Part shown: in pieces, positions 1 through 8,746 of the stretch
Layout of the letters: every line of letters begins with the position of its first letter
Position numbering within the stretch: position 1 is the first letter of the stretch
Origin: Thiomicrospira sp. XS5
GTDB taxonomy: Bacteria; Pseudomonadota; Gammaproteobacteria; Thiomicrospirales; Thiomicrospiraceae
Length of the DNA stretch: 64,000 nt
Reading direction: 5' to 3'
NCBI RefSeq assembly: GCF_001507555.1
Contig: NZ_LQBO01000001.1
Coordinates: 310,001 to 374,000, forward strand
Notes under the pieces: generated by a model
The model's database searches: none
Told to the model about the DNA's origin: nothing
The model's input: the letters and a program-made list of their open reading frames with translations, nothing else
Position numbers and translations under genes: made by a program

Positions 1-396
1 CACTTTCACCTCTCCGCCGCAGGCCTGGGATAAATCGGTTATCCAATGTTGTTTGACCACCTCCGCCGACGCAAAACGAGTGCCGTTAAACGAATTCAAA
101 TACAGCTTAAAGGATTTCGACTCGATTAAGTTCGGCGACTCCGCCGGAAAGAAAAACAGCGCCCAGCCGACTTGCGGCTTGCCCTTGTCATTCAACCAGG
201 AAATCTCAAATCCGGTCCAAACATCCTGGCCGGAAAACGGCAGCGCGTCCGGCGAAACGCCCAGTTCATCGCGTTTTTCCTGACGCGGTACCGGGAACAA
301 AAGACTCGGGTCGTATTGCGTGCAATAAGGGGTCGCTTGGCCTAACAGGCTTTGATTCGCCGTGGAATCCGATTTGGGGGAAAGGGTGTTTGTCAT
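1..396 (-). CDS. queF: NADPH-dependent 7-cyano-7-deazaguanine reductase QueF (partial, C-terminus off the window)
   Basis: QueF reduces preQ0 to preQ1 in queuosine biosynthesis, in the cytoplasm. Reading the minus strand from the ATG at 396 gives 132 codons that run off the left edge. The segment ESKSFKLYLNSFN, at about residues 92-104, is the substrate-binding signature of the family. The preceding DVWTGFEISWLN and the N-terminal tail match the long two-domain (E. coli-like, about 280 aa) form rather than the short Bacillus form. The catalytic Cys lies in the missing half. The gene carries one AGGCCTGG motif (21-28). It diverges from the small membrane protein at 472. The identification is firm; only the 3' end is absent. 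Confidence 0.93.
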   Translation of the reverse strand, partial: MTNTLSPKSDSTANQSLLGQATPYCTQYDPSLLFPVPRQEKRDELGVSPDALPFSGQDVWTGFEISWLNDKGKPQVGWALFFFPAESPNLIESKSFKLYLNSFNGTRFASAEVVKQHWITDLSQACGGEVKV

Positions 397-471
397 AAAT
401 CTCTCAAAAACTTCGATGGTGATTTTAGGTATTATACGAAAACGATTATTGAGATACAGAAAGGTTCACCC

Positions 472-675
472 GTGTTAACGACGTTGATTTATGGCATGTT
501 GCTGACGGCTTTGGTTTTAGCCGCGCTTTGGTTGGGATTTCGATTTCTGCGCCGCTTTCCGGCGTTTGACGGTTTCAACACCCGCACCGCGAACAAGCGC
601 ATGTTGCAATTAACGTTGATTCTGTATTTCAGCGGTGTGGTGCTGACCGTCTATTGGATGATGGACGCCAATTAA
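472..675 (+). CDS. small inner-membrane protein, 67 aa
   Basis: This is an unrecognised small membrane protein. I start it at GTG 472 because AGAAAGG lies about 7 bases upstream. An earlier ATG at 352 would overlap the start of the divergent queF and has no ribosome site. The protein has two hydrophobic helices: about residues 2-21, followed by a basic RFLRR stretch, and about residues 44-60. It ends MMDAN. It shares an upstream region of only 75 bp with queF, so their promoters probably overlap; TATTAT near 430 is a possible -10 element. It converges with the CHAD gene. No function can be assigned. Confidence 0.6.
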   Translation: MLTTLIYGMLLTALVLAALWLGFRFLRRFPAFDGFNTRTANKRMLQLTLILYFSGVVLTVYWMMDAN

Positions 676-690
676 GGCACTGATGCGACG

Positions 691-1548
691 CTACAATTTC
701 GACAAACGTCGTTGCAAGGCGGCGCTTTGTTCCCAAAAGTCCGCCATTTTCGCCTCGTAAACCGCTTGAATCGCAGTCCAGTGCTCCGACCAGAGTTCCG
801 ATTGGGATAACGACTCTTTTAAGCGACTCTCCAAGATCATGAAATCGTGTTCCCGGCCGAGCAAATCGCCCAGTTCATCCAGGCACTGAGTGCGTTTGCG
901 CTGTCCCCGCAGTCCGAGCTGGCGCAGTATTTTCAACTGATAATAACCGTATTTGACCCATTTTCGCCAGGCGTGGCGTTGTTCAAGGTTGTCTGCTTTA
1001 AACGCCTGTTTGCCGAGACTACGACACCGGGTAAACGTCATCGCCAAACCATCCTGCAAAGCGGTGTCGGATTGAAAATCGAATTTCAATTTTCGCCAGG
1101 CCTGACGCTCCTTTTTCAGAGCATGAATCACTTTCTCCCACGGAATCGGCTCAGGTAACGGTTCGGCCATCCAGGCTTTCAGCACGTCCATCAGGCAGGT
1201 CTTTTCGGATTCGGGCGCTAATTCGACCAAATCCAGAAGCGTGTCCATGAGAACTTCGCGGTCGCGCATGGCGGACAACTGCTTGCCGGTGAGTCGCATG
1301 CGTTTTTTGGCGGCTTGAAAGGTCAGGCGCGGCACCGCGAATCGAACCAGTTGCCAATAGGCGCGGAGATGTTTGAGTAGGACACGCAACGCATGCACCG
1401 ATTCTTTGTCGTCACGGTGCTTAGAGTTGGCGAGAGAAAGCGCATTTTCCAATAAGGAGAGGATTTCCTGTTGCAACTGTGCCAGCCGCTCGGCATCGGA
1501 TACCTGACCGAAAAACGGCTCGGCCCAGTCCACCGCGGATTTTTTCAT
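691..1548 (-). CDS. CHAD domain protein
   Basis: CHAD domains are alpha-helical, histidine-rich modules that bind inorganic polyphosphate. The protein (about 285 aa) has the first CHAD signature ESVHALRVLLKHLRAYWQLVR near the N-terminus. The second half of the repeat is rich in R, K and H (for example QRHAWRKWVKYGYYQLKILRQLG). The domain fills nearly the whole protein and no CYTH domain is attached. I prefer ATG 1548, with GGAG six bases upstream. ATG 1581 is in frame, also has an AGG, and would add 11 residues. It lies downstream of and in the same direction as the yigZ-like gene, with about 75-100 bp between. Polyphosphate binding is a family inference. Confidence 0.8.
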   Translation of the reverse strand: MKKSAVDWAEPFFGQVSDAERLAQLQQEILSLLENALSLANSKHRDDKESVHALRVLLKHLRAYWQLVRFAVPRLTFQAAKKRMRLTGKQLSAMRDREVLMDTLLDLVELAPESEKTCLMDVLKAWMAEPLPEPIPWEKVIHALKKERQAWRKLKFDFQSDTALQDGLAMTFTRCRSLGKQAFKADNLEQRHAWRKWVKYGYYQLKILRQLGLRGQRKRTQCLDELGDLLGREHDFMILESRLKESLSQSELWSEHWTAIQAVYEAKMADFWEQSAALQRRLSKL

Positions 1549-1654
1549 GTCTGACTCCAAACGCCACCCGAATGACGCCATCTTAACCTAAGTCTATGAC
1601 ATGATTATGAAAGTTTTGCTAACGGCGAGCTGACCCGCAAACCCGAACAGGGCC

Positions 1655-2263
1655 TCAGCGTCCGTCGTTTTCGCATTTAAGCGCACAGCCCAGCGCATCC
1701 ATCGCCGCTTGAAAATCGGGCAGAGCCTGCTCGGGCAGTTGCACCTGCATCATGACCTGGCTGTGGTAATCCACCGACACCACTTCGCCGTCCACCAAAC
1801 CGAGCTGATGGCGCACCGGTTGTTCCTGCGCAAAATCGCAGGTGACTCGGCACTCGGCCATATCCACCTGTTCCACTACCGACAAAGTTTCCATCACCGC
1901 TTGCGCGGCTTGGCCATAAGCACGTGTCAGGCCGCCCGCACCGAGTTTAACGCCGCCGAAATACCGCACCACCACGATCATGATGTCGCCGACACCTTTG
2001 TGTTGCAACACATTTAGAATCGGTTTCCCGGCCGTGCCGGATGGTTCGCCGTCATCGCCCATACCGGCATTGCTGGCGCATTGCGGGTTGCCCAACAGAT
2101 AGGCCCAACAGTGATGCCGGGCGTCCGGATACTGTGCTTTCAATTCGTCCAGCCACGCCATGCCTTCCGCACGATCCTGAATGCCTTTGGCATAGGCGAT
2201 AAAGCGACTTTTTTTGATTTCAATTTCGGCGCGGTTCAGTTCCGCGGGGACAGGATACGACAT
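1655..2263 (-). CDS. yigZ: YigZ/IMPACT family protein
   Basis: This is a 202-aa member of the UPF0029/IMPACT family. Its N-terminal domain has an RNase PH/S5-like fold and its C-terminal domain is small and ferredoxin-like. Diagnostic stretches are KKSRFIAYA at about residues 17-25, DARHHCWAYLLG at about 47-58, DDGEPSGTAGKPIL at about 70-83, and VVVRYFGGVKLGAGGLTRAY at about 96-115. The length is normal. AAAGG lies just upstream of ATG 2263. The cellular role is unsettled; the eukaryotic homologue affects translation control and some bacterial ones are listed as possible proline dipeptidase fusions. It sits between the CDF and CHAD genes with short gaps and may be co-transcribed with them. 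Confidence 0.9.
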   Translation of the reverse strand: MSYPVPAELNRAEIEIKKSRFIAYAKGIQDRAEGMAWLDELKAQYPDARHHCWAYLLGNPQCASNAGMGDDGEPSGTAGKPILNVLQHKGVGDIMIVVVRYFGGVKLGAGGLTRAYGQAAQAVMETLSVVEQVDMAECRVTCDFAQEQPVRHQLGLVDGEVVSVDYHSQVMMQVQLPEQALPDFQAAMDALGCALKCENDGR

Positions 2264-2302
2264 GGTTACCTTTTTTGAGCCCAGCGCACAGGCCAGGCCG
2301 GG

Positions 2303-3283
2303 TCATTTTTCGGGTTTCGATTCGGTGTTGGTGTGATTTTCGCCAATGCTGCGCATCACCCAAATCGGCTGGGCGGTGTAAACCACATCCAACGACAGAT
2401 AATCGTAGGTTTGTTTCAGATGGTGATACAAACGATCACGAAAATCGTCTTGTTGGTGGATATCAAACGGCGTTTCGTCGCCCAGTTGAATATAGACCTG
2501 CACGTACATCATGCGCCCGGCTTGTAAATAACGAATTTTCATGTCCAGATAGGAGACCGAAGCGAAGACCTGCTTCACTTCGGTTTGCAGAAAACGCATC
2601 AATTCCGCATCATCAGTACGGCCGATAATCTGCAAGCCGTTATCTTTTAAAATTTTCAGCGGGATCGGTAGCATCAGCAAAATCAAAATCAGAATGACCA
2701 CCGGGTCGGTATAAGGCACCCATTCTTCATGGCCGATGGCTTCCATCCAAATCGCTGCGCCGAAGGACAAACCGACGGCGATACTGAGAATCCCGCCGGT
2801 CAGCCAGCCTTGTAAATCCACGTGAATCAACGACGACTGGGCGGTTTTATTCATGTGATACAGCACATACGCCAGCCCGAAGCCAAGCACCGAAGCAATC
2901 ACGGAATAGAACACGGCGATATGGGCGTCAATGTGGCGACCGCCGTGGAAAATCGCTTCCACCGAGGCGTAAAAGGCCACCAAAATAACCAGCAAAATCA
3001 GCACGCCTTTAATGAAATTCAGCACAGGCTCGAAAATGGCGTAACCGAACGGTTGGGATTGGCTGGCCTGCTGCGCCATCAGGCTGACCACCCGCAAGGT
3101 CAACAACCCGGCGACCAAATCGATGAACGGGTAAACCCCGTCCATCAAGATGGCCTGGGATTCGGTCAGGTAATAAAACAATAACCCGAGTACCGCCATC
3201 AGAATATCACCGACCATCACCAGTTTGATGGCGCGCTTTTCCGTGGCGACTTTATGGGCTAAAGGGATTTTTTGATTCGACAT
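2303..3283 (-). CDS. cation diffusion facilitator family transporter
   Basis: This 326-aa inner-membrane protein has six predicted helices between about residues 18 and 210 and a cytoplasmic C-terminal domain of about 100 aa. It resembles CDF divalent-metal/proton antiporters. The second helix carries ILMDGVYPFIDLVAGLL, with the two acidic residues of the usual TM2 site. The fifth helix region reads HVDLQGWLTGG; the usual second acidic ligand of the TM5 pair appears to be Gly here. The metal is therefore uncertain and transport could be altered. Start ATG 3283 has only a weak ribosome site. The gene lies just downstream of yigZ's start region, in the same orientation. Confidence 0.82.
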   Translation of the reverse strand: MSNQKIPLAHKVATEKRAIKLVMVGDILMAVLGLLFYYLTESQAILMDGVYPFIDLVAGLLTLRVVSLMAQQASQSQPFGYAIFEPVLNFIKGVLILLVILVAFYASVEAIFHGGRHIDAHIAVFYSVIASVLGFGLAYVLYHMNKTAQSSLIHVDLQGWLTGGILSIAVGLSFGAAIWMEAIGHEEWVPYTDPVVILILILLMLPIPLKILKDNGLQIIGRTDDAELMRFLQTEVKQVFASVSYLDMKIRYLQAGRMMYVQVYIQLGDETPFDIHQQDDFRDRLYHHLKQTYDYLSLDVVYTAQPIWVMRSIGENHTNTESKPEK

Positions 3284-3343
3284 GTTTCAGTTCTTATGTA
3301 TTTTGAGTTCAGTATACGGCCAGAGTGTCGCGGGTTTATAACA

Positions 3344-3529
3344 CTAGCCATTTGAGTCGTCAGGAGACGACGCACCTTTGCGCCGTAAATGATAGCGGGG
3401 ATTGGTTTCGTATAAATCATCCCAGCCATCGTCGAGCTCATTCTCGCCGTATTCGCGTTCATACGGCCGAGTGTCAGGCACCCATTCGTAACCGAACCAG
3501 CCGAACACCCAATTCAACAGTTTTAACAT
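3344..3529 (-). CDS. small acidic protein co-transcribed with mnmE, 61 aa
   Basis: The ATG at 3529 begins one base after the TGA stop of mnmE (the junction reads TGATATG), so the two are almost certainly translated from one message. The 61-residue product starts with an amphipathic or hydrophobic stretch (LLNWVFGWFGYEW). It continues with a very acidic middle (EREYGENELDDGWDDLYE) and ends in a short basic tail. I do not recognise a family. Tight coupling to mnmE, not similarity, is the evidence that it is real. Confidence 0.6.
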   Translation of the reverse strand: MLKLLNWVFGWFGYEWVPDTRPYEREYGENELDDGWDDLYETNPRYHLRRKGASSPDDSNG

Positions 3530-3530
3530 A

Positions 3531-4886
3531 TCACTTTCCGATACAGAAAGAGGTGAAAATGCGTCCCAGCAAATCGTCCGAGGTGAATTGCCCGGTGATT
3601 TCCGACAAGGCCTGCTGCGCCTGACGCAGATCTTCCGCCAGCAACTCGCCGGCGGCAAACGCTTCCAATTGCTGCTGGCCGGTCTGCACAAATTCCAACG
3701 CCCGGTGCAAGGCATCCAAATGACGTTTACGCGCCATGAACACGCCTTCCTGCGTTTGCGCATAACCCATTTGGGTTTTCAAATGCTGTTTGAGCAAATC
3801 CAGCCCAAGCTGATGCTTGGCCGACAACCAGATTTCCGCCGTTTCAGCGGTTTCGTCCAGGCCTGGCGATTTTTCAATCAAATCGATTTTATTGTGAATC
3901 AATGTCACCGGAATGTGCGACGGCATCCGCGCCAAAATCGCCTGGTCTTCAGGGTGAATATTCTCATTGGCTTGCACCACCACCAGAATCCGATCGGCCT
4001 CTTCAATCGCCGCCCAGGCGCGCTGGATACCGATTTGCTCCACCGCATCGGTCGCTTCGCGCAACCCGGCGGTGTCCAGCACATGCAGCGGCATGCCGTC
4101 GATTTGAATTTCTTCTTTAACGATGTCCCGCGTGGTGCCGGCGATGTCGGTCACAATCGCCGATTCACGGCCCGACAAAGCATTCAACAGGCTGGACTTG
4201 CCGGCATTCGGGCGCCCCAGAATCACCACCGACATGCCTTCCCGTAACAACACGCCTTGTTGCGCGGACGCCAGCACTTGATGCAACCGCTCCAGAATAT
4301 GCTGCAATTCTCCGGCGACCTTGCCGTCGGACAGGAAATCGATTTCCTCTTCCGGAAAGTCGATGGCGGCTTCCACATAAATGCGCAATTGAATCAGTTC
4401 TTCAACCAGTTCATTAACCTGCTTGGAAAACTCGCCCTGTAAGGACTTCAACGCCGATTTAGCCGCCTGCTGCGAACTGGCGTCGATCAAATCGGCAATC
4501 GCTTCGGCCTGCGCTAAATCCAGTTTATCGTTCAAGAACGCCTGTTTGGAAAACTCGCCCGGTTCCGCCAGCCGCGCGCCGAGTTGCACCACTCTCTCCA
4601 ACAGCCATTGCAGAATGATCGGCCCGCCGTGGCCCTGTAATTCTAAAACATCTTCACCGGTAAAAGAGTTCGGCCCCGGAAAAAACAGCGCGATGCCTTC
4701 ATCCAACACTTCACCATTCGCCCCGTAAAACGGGCCGTAATGCGCAAAACGCGGTTTCGGGGTCAAGCCAAGGATCGTCTCAGCCATGGCGCGGGACTGC
4801 GGACCGGACACCCGAACGATGCCCACGCCGCCGCGTCCCGGCGCGGTGGCGACCGCTGTAATGGTGTCATTCGATGCAAACGTCAT
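3531..4886 (-). CDS. mnmE: tRNA uridine-5-carboxymethylaminomethyl modification GTPase MnmE
   Basis: With MnmG, MnmE installs the cmnm5 (or nm5) group on wobble U34 of several tRNAs. The 451 aa match the normal length. The N-terminal folate-binding domain (about 1-120) starts [21 protein letters not shown]. The inserted G domain has Walker A GRPNAGKS at 224-231, the switch motif DTAG at 271-274 and NKID near 335. The protein ends CIGK, the family's C-terminal CxGK motif. AGGAA lies 7 bases before ATG 4886. It is the penultimate gene of the rpmH-rnpA-yidC block, a very common order near the origin. One CCAGGCCTGG (3857-3866) lies inside the coding region. Confidence 0.97.
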   Translation of the reverse strand: MTFASNDTITAVATAPGRGGVGIVRVSGPQSRAMAETILGLTPKPRFAHYGPFYGANGEVLDEGIALFFPGPNSFTGEDVLELQGHGGPIILQWLLERVVQLGARLAEPGEFSKQAFLNDKLDLAQAEAIADLIDASSQQAAKSALKSLQGEFSKQVNELVEELIQLRIYVEAAIDFPEEEIDFLSDGKVAGELQHILERLHQVLASAQQGVLLREGMSVVILGRPNAGKSSLLNALSGRESAIVTDIAGTTRDIVKEEIQIDGMPLHVLDTAGLREATDAVEQIGIQRAWAAIEEADRILVVVQANENIHPEDQAILARMPSHIPVTLIHNKIDLIEKSPGLDETAETAEIWLSAKHQLGLDLLKQHLKTQMGYAQTQEGVFMARKRHLDALHRALEFVQTGQQQLEAFAAGELLAEDLRQAQQALSEITGQFTSDDLLGRIFTSFCIGK

Positions 4887-4925
4887 GTGGATTCCTGTTC
4901 AATCGTTGGGGCTTCTGAAATGCAA

Positions 4926-4944
4926 AGCGCCCTTAACGGGCGCT
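4926..4944. terminator. inverted repeat between mnmE and the 107-aa gene
   Basis: AGCGCCC and GGGCGCT form a 7-bp GC-rich stem with a 5-base loop in the gap between the two genes. On the minus strand it is followed by only a short T-rich run, so it may attenuate rather than stop transcription into mnmE. Confidence 0.4.
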
Positions 4945-4995
4945 CAACATACGGTTTTTTCGACGGGCGTCGCCGAACACAATCAAGACCGAAAC

Positions 4996-5319
4996 TTAAC
5001 CGGCCACCACTTGATAGGTGGTGGTCTGCAAGTCACTCACAAACGCTTTCTGGCTCAATTTAGCCACCGTTTTATCGAGTTTCTTTTTCGACTTGAAGGT
5101 CATTTCTTCGGCTTCGTCGTTGACCTTGAACGACAACACATACAAAGGCTGGGTGTCCACGGACGCGGCGGCCGGAGCTGCTGGCGCCGCACCCTCTTCC
5201 AATGGCACATAACCGTTTTGCGTTTTATAACAAATCGGCGTGGTGCCATCCATCACCAACCAATCCACTTGGCCGTATTTCGGGTGGTCTTTACCCGGTT
5301 TTTCATAGGTTAACTGCAT
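4996..5319 (-). CDS. conserved hypothetical protein, 107 aa, between yidC and mnmE
   Basis: This soluble 107-aa protein has no signal peptide or membrane helix. The N-terminal half (about 1-45) is a compact beta-rich segment, QLTYEKPGKDHPKYGQVDW then TTPICYKTQNGYVPLE. An Ala/Pro-rich linker (AAPAAPAAA) follows, then a second small domain with FKVNDEAEEMTFKSKKKLDK. AAGGA precedes ATG 5319. It starts 12 bases after the yidC stop and is clearly in that operon. The family is not recognised. Its position suggests a lineage-specific helper of the ribosome, membrane-insertion or tRNA-modification group, but that is only context. Confidence 0.7.
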   Translation of the reverse strand: MQLTYEKPGKDHPKYGQVDWLVMDGTTPICYKTQNGYVPLEEGAAPAAPAAASVDTQPLYVLSFKVNDEAEEMTFKSKKKLDKTVAKLSQKAFVSDLQTTTYQVVAG

Positions 5320-5331
5320 GGTAGTTCCTTA

Positions 5332-7017
5332 TTATTTTTCTTCGCCCGATTCGATCTTCTTGGTGATGTACCATTGCTGCGCGACCGACAGAATGTTGTT
5401 GACCACCCAGTAAAGCACCAAACCGGCCGGGAAGAACATGAAGAAGATGGTGAAGATAAACGGCAAGGCTTTCATGACCTTCTGCTGCATTTCGTCCATC
5501 ATCGCCGACGGATTCAGCTTTTGCTGCACCCACATGGAAATCCCCATCAGAACCGGCAGGATGTAATACGGGTCTTTGGCCGACAAGTCCTGAATCCATA
5601 GAATCCAAGGTGCCTGACGCATTTCCGCTGAGTACAACAATACCCAGTAAAGCGCGATGAACACCGGCATTTGAACCAGAATCGGCAGACAACCACCCAA
5701 TGGGTTGATCTTCTCTTCCTTGTACAGCTTCATCAATTTCTGCTGGAAGATGGCCTTGTCATCGCCATAGTTTTCTTTCAACTGCTGCAGCTTAGGCTGG
5801 AATTTCTTCAAACGCGCCATGGAGCGATAAGACGTTTCCGACAGCTTGTAGAACAGCAATTTGATCAAGATCGTCAACAGGATGATCGACCAACCCCAGT
5901 TGCCGACCAGCGCGTGGATTTTTTCCAGCACCCAGAAAATCGGTTCGGCGATGATGGTCAAAACGCCGTAATCCACGGTCAGTTCCAGACCGGGCGCGAT
6001 TTTTTCCAGATTATCCTGAATAATGGGCCCGATATAGAGTTCGGACGTCAAATTACCGGTTTGGCCCGGTTCAACCGACACCATCGGCTCCACCACACCG
6101 GCAACGTAATCGCCTTCACCCAGCGGCTTGGCGTAATAACGGTTCTGACTTTCCTGATTCGGAATCACCGCCGACATGAAGTAATGCTGAATCATCGCTG
6201 CCCAGCCGCCTTCAACCGACAGGTTATTGACCGGTTCGGTGTTCAGGTCATCAAACGGATGCTTGTTGTATTTGCTTTCAGCATGACCGTTGTACAACAC
6301 CGGGCCGGTGTAGGTGTACATCATCGCATTGTGGTCTGGATCGTAGGTGTTGCGCACCAACTGAGAGTACAAGCTCCCGCTCCATTCGGCCTGAGCGGTG
6401 TTTTCAACACGATAGTCGATGTTGATCAGGTAACGGCCTTTCTGGAAACGATAAATTTTAGTGACTTTGACGCCGTCCTGTTCCCAAGTCAACGGGACTT
6501 CCAGCGTATCGCCGGTCAATTCATAATGGGTTTGTGCCGATTGGTACAGCGACTTGTGCGTCGGAGCCGGCAAGGTCGCTTTTTTCTGCAAGGCGATACC
6601 GTTTTGCGCGATGTACATCATCGGCGCTTCGTCGCCCATCAACTGGAACGGCTGGGAATGATCTTGCGTCGCGGCGTATTTCAGCAGCTTCACGTCGCGA
6701 ATGTCACCCCCTTGCGTGTCGATGACAATATCCAACACGTCGGTTTTGACGGTGATGCGTTGCGCTTGCTGAATCTTCGCTTTAGCGGTCGGCACATCCT
6801 GCGTGGCTTGATGCGCGCCCGGTACCGCGTCCGATTCATTCACTTCCGGCACGGCCGCATCTTTCGCGGTTTGCGAGGTCGATTGGGTGGCGGTCGTCGG
6901 GGCCTGGGTTTGTGGGTTTTGGAATTGCGTCCATTGCAACCAAATCCAGAGCAATGTGAAGGCTAACGCCAACCACCAGAAAGATCTCATATTCATCCGT
7001 TGTTTCCTGCTTCTCAA
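5332..7017 (-). CDS. yidC: membrane protein insertase YidC
   Basis: YidC inserts and folds inner-membrane proteins, alone or with SecYEG. The 561 aa fit the Gram-negative form. There is a first transmembrane helix at about residues 12-28 (SFWWLALAFTLLWIWLQW), a Gln/Thr/Ala-rich linker, and a large periplasmic beta-supersandwich domain (about 85-340). The conserved five-helix core follows, with NWGWSIILLTILIKLLFYKLSE and the hydrophilic-groove region. The core segment INPLGGCLPILVQMPVFIALYWVL is the family hallmark. It is the third gene of the leftward rpmH operon. The usual yidD between rnpA and yidC is missing (79-bp gap). Confidence 0.97.
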   Translation of the reverse strand: MRSRKQRMNMRSFWWLALAFTLLWIWLQWTQFQNPQTQAPTTATQSTSQTAKDAAVPEVNESDAVPGAHQATQDVPTAKAKIQQAQRITVKTDVLDIVIDTQGGDIRDVKLLKYAATQDHSQPFQLMGDEAPMMYIAQNGIALQKKATLPAPTHKSLYQSAQTHYELTGDTLEVPLTWEQDGVKVTKIYRFQKGRYLINIDYRVENTAQAEWSGSLYSQLVRNTYDPDHNAMMYTYTGPVLYNGHAESKYNKHPFDDLNTEPVNNLSVEGGWAAMIQHYFMSAVIPNQESQNRYYAKPLGEGDYVAGVVEPMVSVEPGQTGNLTSELYIGPIIQDNLEKIAPGLELTVDYGVLTIIAEPIFWVLEKIHALVGNWGWSIILLTILIKLLFYKLSETSYRSMARLKKFQPKLQQLKENYGDDKAIFQQKLMKLYKEEKINPLGGCLPILVQMPVFIALYWVLLYSAEMRQAPWILWIQDLSAKDPYYILPVLMGISMWVQQKLNPSAMMDEMQQKVMKALPFIFTIFFMFFPAGLVLYWVVNNILSVAQQWYITKKIESGEEK

Positions 7018-7096
7018 TCGTTACGGTTCACGAAAACCGAATTACATATATTAAAGGTGTTTATTCTACTGTACTGTCCGGCCGATTCGGGCGAAA

Positions 7097-7597
7097 TCAA
7101 GCCTTGTCCCGGCGTTTTCGCGCCGCACCCGGTTTGCCGGCAACGCGCCGTTGCTTGCCGTCTTTCAAACCGCTTTGCTTCACTTTCCGGATCAGGTGTT
7201 CAAAACTGTTGACCAGAACGCGATTTTCGACATCCTGCATGCCTCTACGCCCTAAAACGACAATATCATACCCGCTTACTGCTTGTTTATGTTGACGAAA
7301 TGTCTCTCTTGCCAATCTTTTTACCCGATTGCGCCAGACGGATTTCATCAATTGTTTCTTGGCGATGGCTAATCCCAGCCGCGGATAAGGCAATCCATTC
7401 GGACGAACGATAAAGGTCCAATGGCGATTGGAGAATTTCTCCGCCTTGGCGAATACATATTGAAACTGTTTGGGACTTAGAAGTCGAAGGGACTTGGGGA
7501 AATGATTTCGGTTGAAATCGTGATGAGTGAGTTCCAGGTCGTCTAGACTTAACCCCGAACCCGACTCATCAGAATTTTGTGGCTGCTGCTCAATCAT
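7097..7597 (-). CDS. rnpA: ribonuclease P protein component
   Basis: RnpA is the protein subunit of RNase P, which matures tRNA 5' ends with the M1 RNA. The protein is 166 aa, longer than the usual 115-125, because of a poorly conserved acidic N-terminal extension of about 35 residues and a basic tail. The core shows RLLSPKQFQYVF and then RLGLAIAKKQLMKSVWRNRVKRLARETFR, containing the RNR motif that contacts RNA. ATG 7597 lies 13 bases after the rpmH stop, so the two are co-transcribed. An internal start would remove the extension, but I see no clear ribosome site for one. Confidence 0.93.
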   Translation of the reverse strand: MIEQQPQNSDESGSGLSLDDLELTHHDFNRNHFPKSLRLLSPKQFQYVFAKAEKFSNRHWTFIVRPNGLPYPRLGLAIAKKQLMKSVWRNRVKRLARETFRQHKQAVSGYDIVVLGRRGMQDVENRVLVNSFEHLIRKVKQSGLKDGKQRRVAGKPGAARKRRDKA

Positions 7598-7610
7598 TAA
7601 TAATGAATGA

Positions 7611-7745
7611 TTACGCAGTCAAACGCTTACGTCCTTTTGCACGACGAGCCGCCAAAACTTTACGACCGTTCTTTGTTGCCATGCGAGCACGGAAACCATG
7701 CGTACGAGCGCGTTTGATAACACTTGGTTGAAATGTACGTTTCAT
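7611..7745 (-). CDS. rpmH: 50S ribosomal protein L34
   Basis: This is a 44-residue, very basic protein starting [20 protein letters not shown] and ending [11 protein letters not shown], the textbook L34 sequence. It is the first gene of the leftward origin-proximal operon. A strong sigma-70-like promoter lies just upstream at 7790-7818. Confidence 0.97.
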   Translation of the reverse strand: MKRTFQPSVIKRARTHGFRARMATKNGRKVLAARRAKGRKRLTA

Positions 7746-7789
7746 GATATCAATCCTATTAGAAATTACTTCTTTCGAAAGAATCGCGC

Positions 7790-7818
7790 ATTTTAATCGA
7801 ATCCCCGTTAAATAACAA
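7790..7818 (-). promoter_or_regulatory. sigma-70 type promoter for rpmH-rnpA-yidC
   Basis: On the minus strand TTGTTA (-35) is followed, after exactly 17 bases, by TAAAAT (-10). The -10 element is about 45 bp before the rpmH start. No other gene lies between. Confidence 0.7.
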
Positions 7819-7839
7819 CCAGATAATCAATTATTTTCA

Positions 7840-7849
7840 CCAGGCCTGG
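7840..7849. repeat. CCAGGCCTGG palindrome, intergenic
   Basis: One perfect copy of the iterated 10-bp palindrome. It lies between the rpmH promoter and the TSUP gene and is flanked by AT-rich sequence on both sides. Confidence 0.9.
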
Positions 7850-7957
7850 CCAAAAATTGAAATACGCCTTCTGAGTCATGCCCCCCAAAGCCAGCTTCAA
7901 GGGATTTCAAGCCTTTTCAACAGCCGTTTTCAGCAATCTATGCTATAGTTCACCGTC

Positions 7958-8746
7958 ATGTTAATCGAACTTTCCATCTATCTGCTGACCGGGATCATCG
8001 CGGGCTTTTTCGCGGGCTTGCTGGGCATCGGCGGTGGTTTAATCATCGTCCCGGTGCTGACCACGGCGTTTGTGTATTTTCTGCACACACCGCATCTGGT
8101 GCACCTGGCCATCGGTACGTCGATGGCGACCATACTGGTCACGGCCGTAGCGTCGATTCGCGCCCACCAAAAACACGACGCCATCCGCTGGGACATTGTC
8201 AAAACCCTCACGCCGGGCATTTTACTGGGCGGTTTATTCGGCGGCTGGGTGTCCCAATTTTTCAATGCCAATACCCTCGCACAGATTTTCGCCGTCATCG
8301 AACTGGTCATCGCCATTAAGATGCTGACGGACGCTCAACCGAATCCGCACCGCGAATTACCGGGGCTGGCGGCGCGTTCGGTGGCCGGCACCTTTATCGG
8401 AGCCATTTCCTCGCTGGTCGGCATCGGCGGCGGCGCATTGAACACTCCTTATATGGTGTGGCATAACGTATCGGTTCGGCAAGCCATCGCCACCTCGGCC
8501 GCCTGCAGCTTGCCGGTGGCCGCCGCCGGCACCCTGGGCTTTGTGATCGGCGGTTGGAATGCCACCGACCTACCGGCTTACGCCACCGGTTATATCTATT
8601 GGCCAGCGTTTTTCGGCATTGTCATTGCCAGTTTCTTTGTGGCACCGCTTGGAGCCGCCTTGACCCACCGTTTGCCGGTCAAGCTTTTGAAACGCGTCTT
8701 CGGCGTCTTACTGATCATCCTCGCGATTAAAATGTTTTGGTTTTAA
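7958..8746 (+). CDS. TSUP family permease (TauE/SafE-like)
   Basis: This 262-aa inner-membrane protein has about eight hydrophobic helices and the duplicated glycine-rich signature of the family: GIIAGFFAGLLGIGGGLIIVPVL near the start and SSLVGIGGGALNTPYM near residue 150. TSUP members export sulfite, sulfoacetate or other sulfur anions, among other substrates, by a proton-coupled route. A sulfur substrate would suit a sulfur oxidiser, but the sequence does not show it. The gene is divergent from rpmH and sits beside the putative oriC. Confidence 0.85.
   Translation: MLIELSIYLLTGIIAGFFAGLLGIGGGLIIVPVLTTAFVYFLHTPHLVHLAIGTSMATILVTAVASIRAHQKHDAIRWDIVKTLTPGILLGGLFGGWVSQFFNANTLAQIFAVIELVIAIKMLTDAQPNPHRELPGLAARSVAGTFIGAISSLVGIGGGALNTPYMVWHNVSVRQAIATSAACSLPVAAAGTLGFVIGGWNATDLPAYATGYIYWPAFFGIVIASFFVAPLGAALTHRLPVKLLKRVFGVLLIILAIKMFWF

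Noticed and set aside
847-1158. Plus-strand open frame over the CHAD gene
   Set aside because: Reads antisense through a clear CHAD domain, with no ribosome site and no recognisable product; a shadow frame.
3857-3866. Treating CCAGGCCTGG simply as overlapping Dcm (CCWGG) sites
   Set aside because: Isolated CCAGG and CCTGG are common and not enriched by eye; the full 10-bp palindrome is what recurs, so a Dcm explanation alone is not enough.
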